The position numbers and the translations under genes are program-made. The notes under the pieces are model-generated. The model was given only the letters and a program-made list of their open reading frames with translations. It did not search any database and was not told where the DNA came from. Shown piece by piece: positions 60,132 through 64,000 of a DNA stretch of 64,000 nt (its first letter is position 1; every line of letters starts with the position of its first letter). This DNA comes from Apostichopus japonicus (taxonomy: Eukaryota; Echinodermata; Holothuroidea; Aspidochirotida; Stichopodidae), in the NCBI RefSeq assembly GCF_037975245.1, contig NC_092565.1:10718499-10782498 (forward strand), written 5' to 3'.

Positions 60132-62625
60132 ATATATTCCGCTCTGTCCAATGGACATAGAGCACTCTGCGCCAAGATAGACGCCAACCTACTCTATATA
60201 TATATATAGGCCTATAACGTTAAAGAAAACAACTGATTTTGATTTGTATAATAAAGTTGCAAAGTGTCAAAAAGAAAATAGTTTTAAGAAATGTCAAATC
60301 GATATTTAGTACTTTAGAAAAGTTAACCATTATGAATATTATTATCATTCAATTTTGGTTTGAAACGAATTTGGTTCATCAAAGCGGGTAGCATGTTCAC
60401 GCACAGCGTACACAGTGGAGATGCTCAGCGGGTTATAACGGGTATATCAATGTACGTATTTCGTCTGTTAAAGTCAAATAGACTTTCTTTGCATAAGCGA
60501 TTGTACTTCAAATGGAATGAAGCAAAAATTGACTGGGAATTTCTTTCGTATTTTTCTTTGCTCGTTTTTCCATACTGTAAATGTCAACAATGGTGGCCTC
60601 AAAATGCTATAGAAAGTCAAATAATGACACCAAATTTCACGGTGGACTGCAAAAATCAAGCAAGTTCGAATGTCGGCACATATAGTTATCCCGGTCTATG
60701 GTGATATCAAAACCAAATGATTGCAATAGACACGACTATAGAGTCAAACAAGTTTCTTCTATCTTGAAATATCCATATTTTCTATTTTCTTTAAAGTTTA
60801 AAGTTGAGATTCTTAAGAATTTATTATTGAAGTGCAAAACTATTTATGCTTGCTAGAAAGAAAGGCATTGAAAAGTAATCCATTGGTATACCTTTGACAT
60901 CCGGTGGATACCGCGGGATACATTATTAACACAGCGGTTTACCATGCAGTTCAATATACTTACAAGGCCAGAGACTCAAAAAGTCAAAATGATTCATTAT
61001 AATCATATTCAATCTTAGGTCATAAAGTTATAGCATGAATTGCCACAATAAATAGTCAACAAATTGGTCCCGTACACAGGATGTACAAAATAACTTGTAG
61101 GGTGTGTACATCATAAACCGTGCATGCCAGAAATTATAACTCCAGTATTATTGATCAAGCAAATACCTGCTTACGTCTTTAAACTGTTAAAACCTATAGG
61201 TCATGTGTTTGCGTGTGTGTTTGTTTTCTGTGACAGCACAGCGTATACGACTTTTTGTAATATTCATATTCGATAAAAACAAGTCAACCATCGTTTTCCT
61301 TCTCCACCTACGCCTACCTCCGTTCCTTATTTGGTTATTCTTAAGGTTTTCGTTTAAATGTTGCCGCCAATGTTGCCGGAAACCAAATCTCGATTAAAAA
61401 TCACTTCCGATTATCTATATTTAGTAATTGTGGAATATTCAACGTGCATTTTGGTAAAAAAAAATATATAGTCTTAAATGTCTATGTAACCCTGCCCTAA
61501 GAATATAGCATTGACAATTCTATCAGGGTTTTTGTATATTAATTGAGCGATTTTGTGTTTTTCGGACTACAGCTCTCGTCAGGCCTATACCCTTTATTAT
61601 CCTTTTTTCTTACATTAAGGTGACATTTATCATCACAGTACTTACGTATGTAGGCACACCGTTCTACTATTATGTCACTCACGTACAATACCCTGATCAG
61701 GACAAATCTTTCGTGCTTGCTTCAATTGAAACGGTATGGGGAGTTTTAACTTACTAGATTTTTTTCTATTGTCTGTTGCATGTTCCATTAAGAAAAGAAA
61801 CAACCAAGATATCGTGCAACTGCCTCTATCAGCACGCAACGAAGTTTGCATTTAACAAATAAATATGCCTCGCTGCTGTGTCGTGATTGTGAAAAGTTAT
61901 GTCTGATTATACGTCTTACATGAAGTTTTTTAAGAGTGGATCAGTTGTTTCGTTGTTCTTTCTTCAAATTTAAAGCCAATTGCCAATCACAACTACCGTT
62001 AGATATCACGCTTGCGCAGTTATCATACCCGCACCACTAGAACTAATCATAACACAAATTGTCGCCTTGAAGTGGTTACATCAACCATCGTAAAAAAAAA
62101 CTTGTCATCTTTACTTGTTTATCAATTCTCTTGACAACTGTGTTTGTTGTTTAGAAGTATCACAAAAGCAAATAATAATATTAATAACGAAATACCAGTT
62201 GCTTGTGATCGGTCGTATACCTTTGGGGGAGTTATTTTGTTGCTGTAGGGTTTTCAGAATCCCTTATTTATTCAGTGAAGAGTAATAAGTCTGCCTGATA
62301 TCTCATCAACCTGCTGAATTACTATATCACCATAATAAAATTAAATGAAAGACCATTATAAAAAGCAAAAGACAAAAATGAAAACAAGCTATAATAGAAA
62401 TATAAAGTTTTCCCCCTTTCGCTTTCAGAGTTGTATTTATGAATTCAGATGTGTTAGTGTACGGGTGGGTGGGGGGAAGGGGTGACAATGGTTACACGTT
62501 CAACTAGAAATTCTAAGTACCTACAGCACCAACTAAGTTCTGGATAGTTCAGTTAGTGTAAAGAGCACAGAAGCGACTTGCAACGTAAACCCTAAGGTCA
62601 CCCCTTCCATCCCGTTCTAGCCAAA

Positions 62626-62628
<3 letters not shown>
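60132..62628. other. Intergenic, nothing recognised
   Basis: Holds the inverted partner (60312-60410) of the 55071 repeat and an open frame of 114 codons (60360-60704) that begins in that repeat and shows no motif. No supported gene. Confidence 0.4.

Positions 62629-62701
<73 letters not shown>
62629..62701. repeat. (TA)n microsatellite
   Basis: About 72 bp of TA with one leading TTTA. Confidence 0.95.
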
Positions 62702-62704
<3 letters not shown>

Positions 62705-64000
62705 TTAGTTAGTTATACCGGTGGCCCGTAGGACAAGCCAGTATAAAATTATAAATGTTGCTCCTGTGGCCAAAGGAAAATATGGAATCTTGTGTGTCAG
62801 TCAACTATAGCTAATTGTGGTACGTATAATGTCTATATAGTACGATACATAAGTTTACTAACATCGATCAAAGTAGCATTGCCAGTATAACATATCATTG
62901 ATTGATAAGGTCATAATATACATACTTATCTGCCTGGAATACTCTTTTTGTAGTGTGTTTGTCGGCGAGATCTCAACTTCAAAGGGAAACTTTGCATTCA
63001 TTGCATTCTTCTATTTGAACAACCTTTTTTTGCTTTTTGTTTTGCTTTTTTTCCGTGAATGGCAAAGTTATTACAGTGATCTTAATTGATTTATACACCG
63101 AAAAAAAGAAGGTGCAATGACCTTTAGGGTAATAATATTAATAATAATCTTTATAACCTCATACGGGTGTTAGAGACATGGTAACATTAAGTTACCCATT
63201 ATATAAAACAAAATGATGGTATTGTCATATGACTTAAGAAGGCAACCGAGAAGGTGGAGAGGGGGGGGGGGGGGTTAAAGAAAGAATTAAAGTAAAAATA
63301 GTATCTTTTATGACTTAAGTGAAGTGAATTGAAAACAAAACGTGGATAAAGGCATCAGCACTTCTACCAATGGCACACATATCGAGTTAGTAGTGACCAA
63401 TTTACGAGAATTCTTCTTTATATTGAATCAAAACCTGCTGTAATTACAAAGTATCGTTTTATAAATCTGTTGTCACGATGGCATCACTAACTCTTGTTGT
63501 TGCCAGATGCCTTCAAACTATATTCACCAATATACTATTTCCTAAATTGACATGTGCTTGCTGTCTCTCTACCAGTTGTCACATGGCAACGTTGCATTTT
63601 GGGGACTATAGAATATATCTCAATAATTCGTGATTGTTTGTTTTCTTTGCTACCATGCAAGACCTCTGAACAATGTGTATAGCGACTATACTTATGTCGT
63701 CAGGCAAGAGTTGATTACAACAAATGATTTCTACCTATTGGCGTCTGAATGGTGTGCTGATATTACTTTGGAGACTTTCAACCCTAAACGAACTTATGCT
63801 GGTCATTTAGTTGTGTTTTTTCTTTCTAATACCATGAGACGCCAGTCAGTTTTGTTTATATGGTTACCTTATATCTACACGCTATACAAATCGAAAATAT
63901 ATATATTTTTTGTTACTCTCCTTTGTTCAAAATCAATTGAACTCTGTTTTGAATCAAGCCAGCTACACCATCAGTTCCTAAATGCTTGAATTGTTAGACC
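62702..64000. other. Right end of window, nothing recognised
   Basis: Contains a poly-G run (63258-63274) and an open frame at 63630-63989 of 119 codons without recognisable domains or splice context. It could be an exon of an unknown gene, but nothing supports that. Confidence 0.4.

Overview
This window is nuclear DNA from an animal. The genes are split by GT-AG introns, the DNA is AT-rich, and it is full of microsatellites and mobile-element debris. The repeat mix (CR1-like and L1-like LINE tails, TTAA-type and hAT-type MITEs, a hammerhead-bearing repeat of Penelope style, a CACTA/EnSpm element) and the proteinase-K-like secreted proteases suggest a marine invertebrate deuterostome, perhaps an echinoderm. 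That assignment is inference; nothing here names the species.

Three complete multi-exon genes and one single-exon gene could be reconstructed by matching splice sites and reading phases. Two are paralogous secreted subtilases (family S8, proteinase K-like) on the minus strand: gene A (8 exons, 17607 to 3031, 397 aa) and gene B (8 exons, 56215 to 44676, 391 aa). They share every intron position and phase, and four internal exons have identical lengths (144, 145, 191, 178 bp). Both keep the Asp/His/Ser triad and the oxyanion Asn, so they look like an old tandem duplication in which both copies remain functional.

Between them sits a 12.4-kb DNA transposon of CACTA/EnSpm type (30124-42523). It has a perfect 14-bp terminal inverted repeat starting CACTG, a CA target duplication and arrays of GGTGTT-type subterminal motifs. 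It carries two intact plus-strand genes. The first is a nine-exon gene (532 aa) with an N-terminal CIDE-N-like ubiquitin-fold domain and a SAMD3-like C-terminal region. The second is a single-exon 824-aa Tnp2-like transposase with two N-terminal C2H2 zinc fingers. The stop of the first and the start of the second overlap as ATGA (39216-39219), which suggests coupled translation from one mRNA. This element is the most notable system in the window.

Region by region: 1-273 may be the first exon of a type II membrane protein running off the left edge. 274-3030 shows nothing recognisable. 3031-17607 is gene A, whose introns hold a 570-bp foldback element, two copies of a TTAA MITE, a 370-bp hAT MITE with an exact 8-bp target duplication, a CR1-like tail, a tRNA-like sequence and a GC-rich MITE embedded in TA repeats. 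17.6-30.1 kb is intergenic, with a 5'-truncated LINE with a 17-bp target duplication, a 575-bp GAT tract, a polypyrimidine tract, a 59-bp minisatellite and a decayed L1-like LINE. 30.1-42.5 kb is the CACTA element. 44.6-56.4 kb is gene B, with a TATA/Inr promoter and introns holding a 34-bp perfect hairpin, a 23-bp G-rich minisatellite, a 400-bp TA array, a pair of 56-bp inverted repeats and a CR1-like LINE fragment. 56.4-64 kb is intergenic, with recent tandem duplications and a perfect 79-bp-arm palindrome that encodes a hammerhead-ribozyme fold on both strands.
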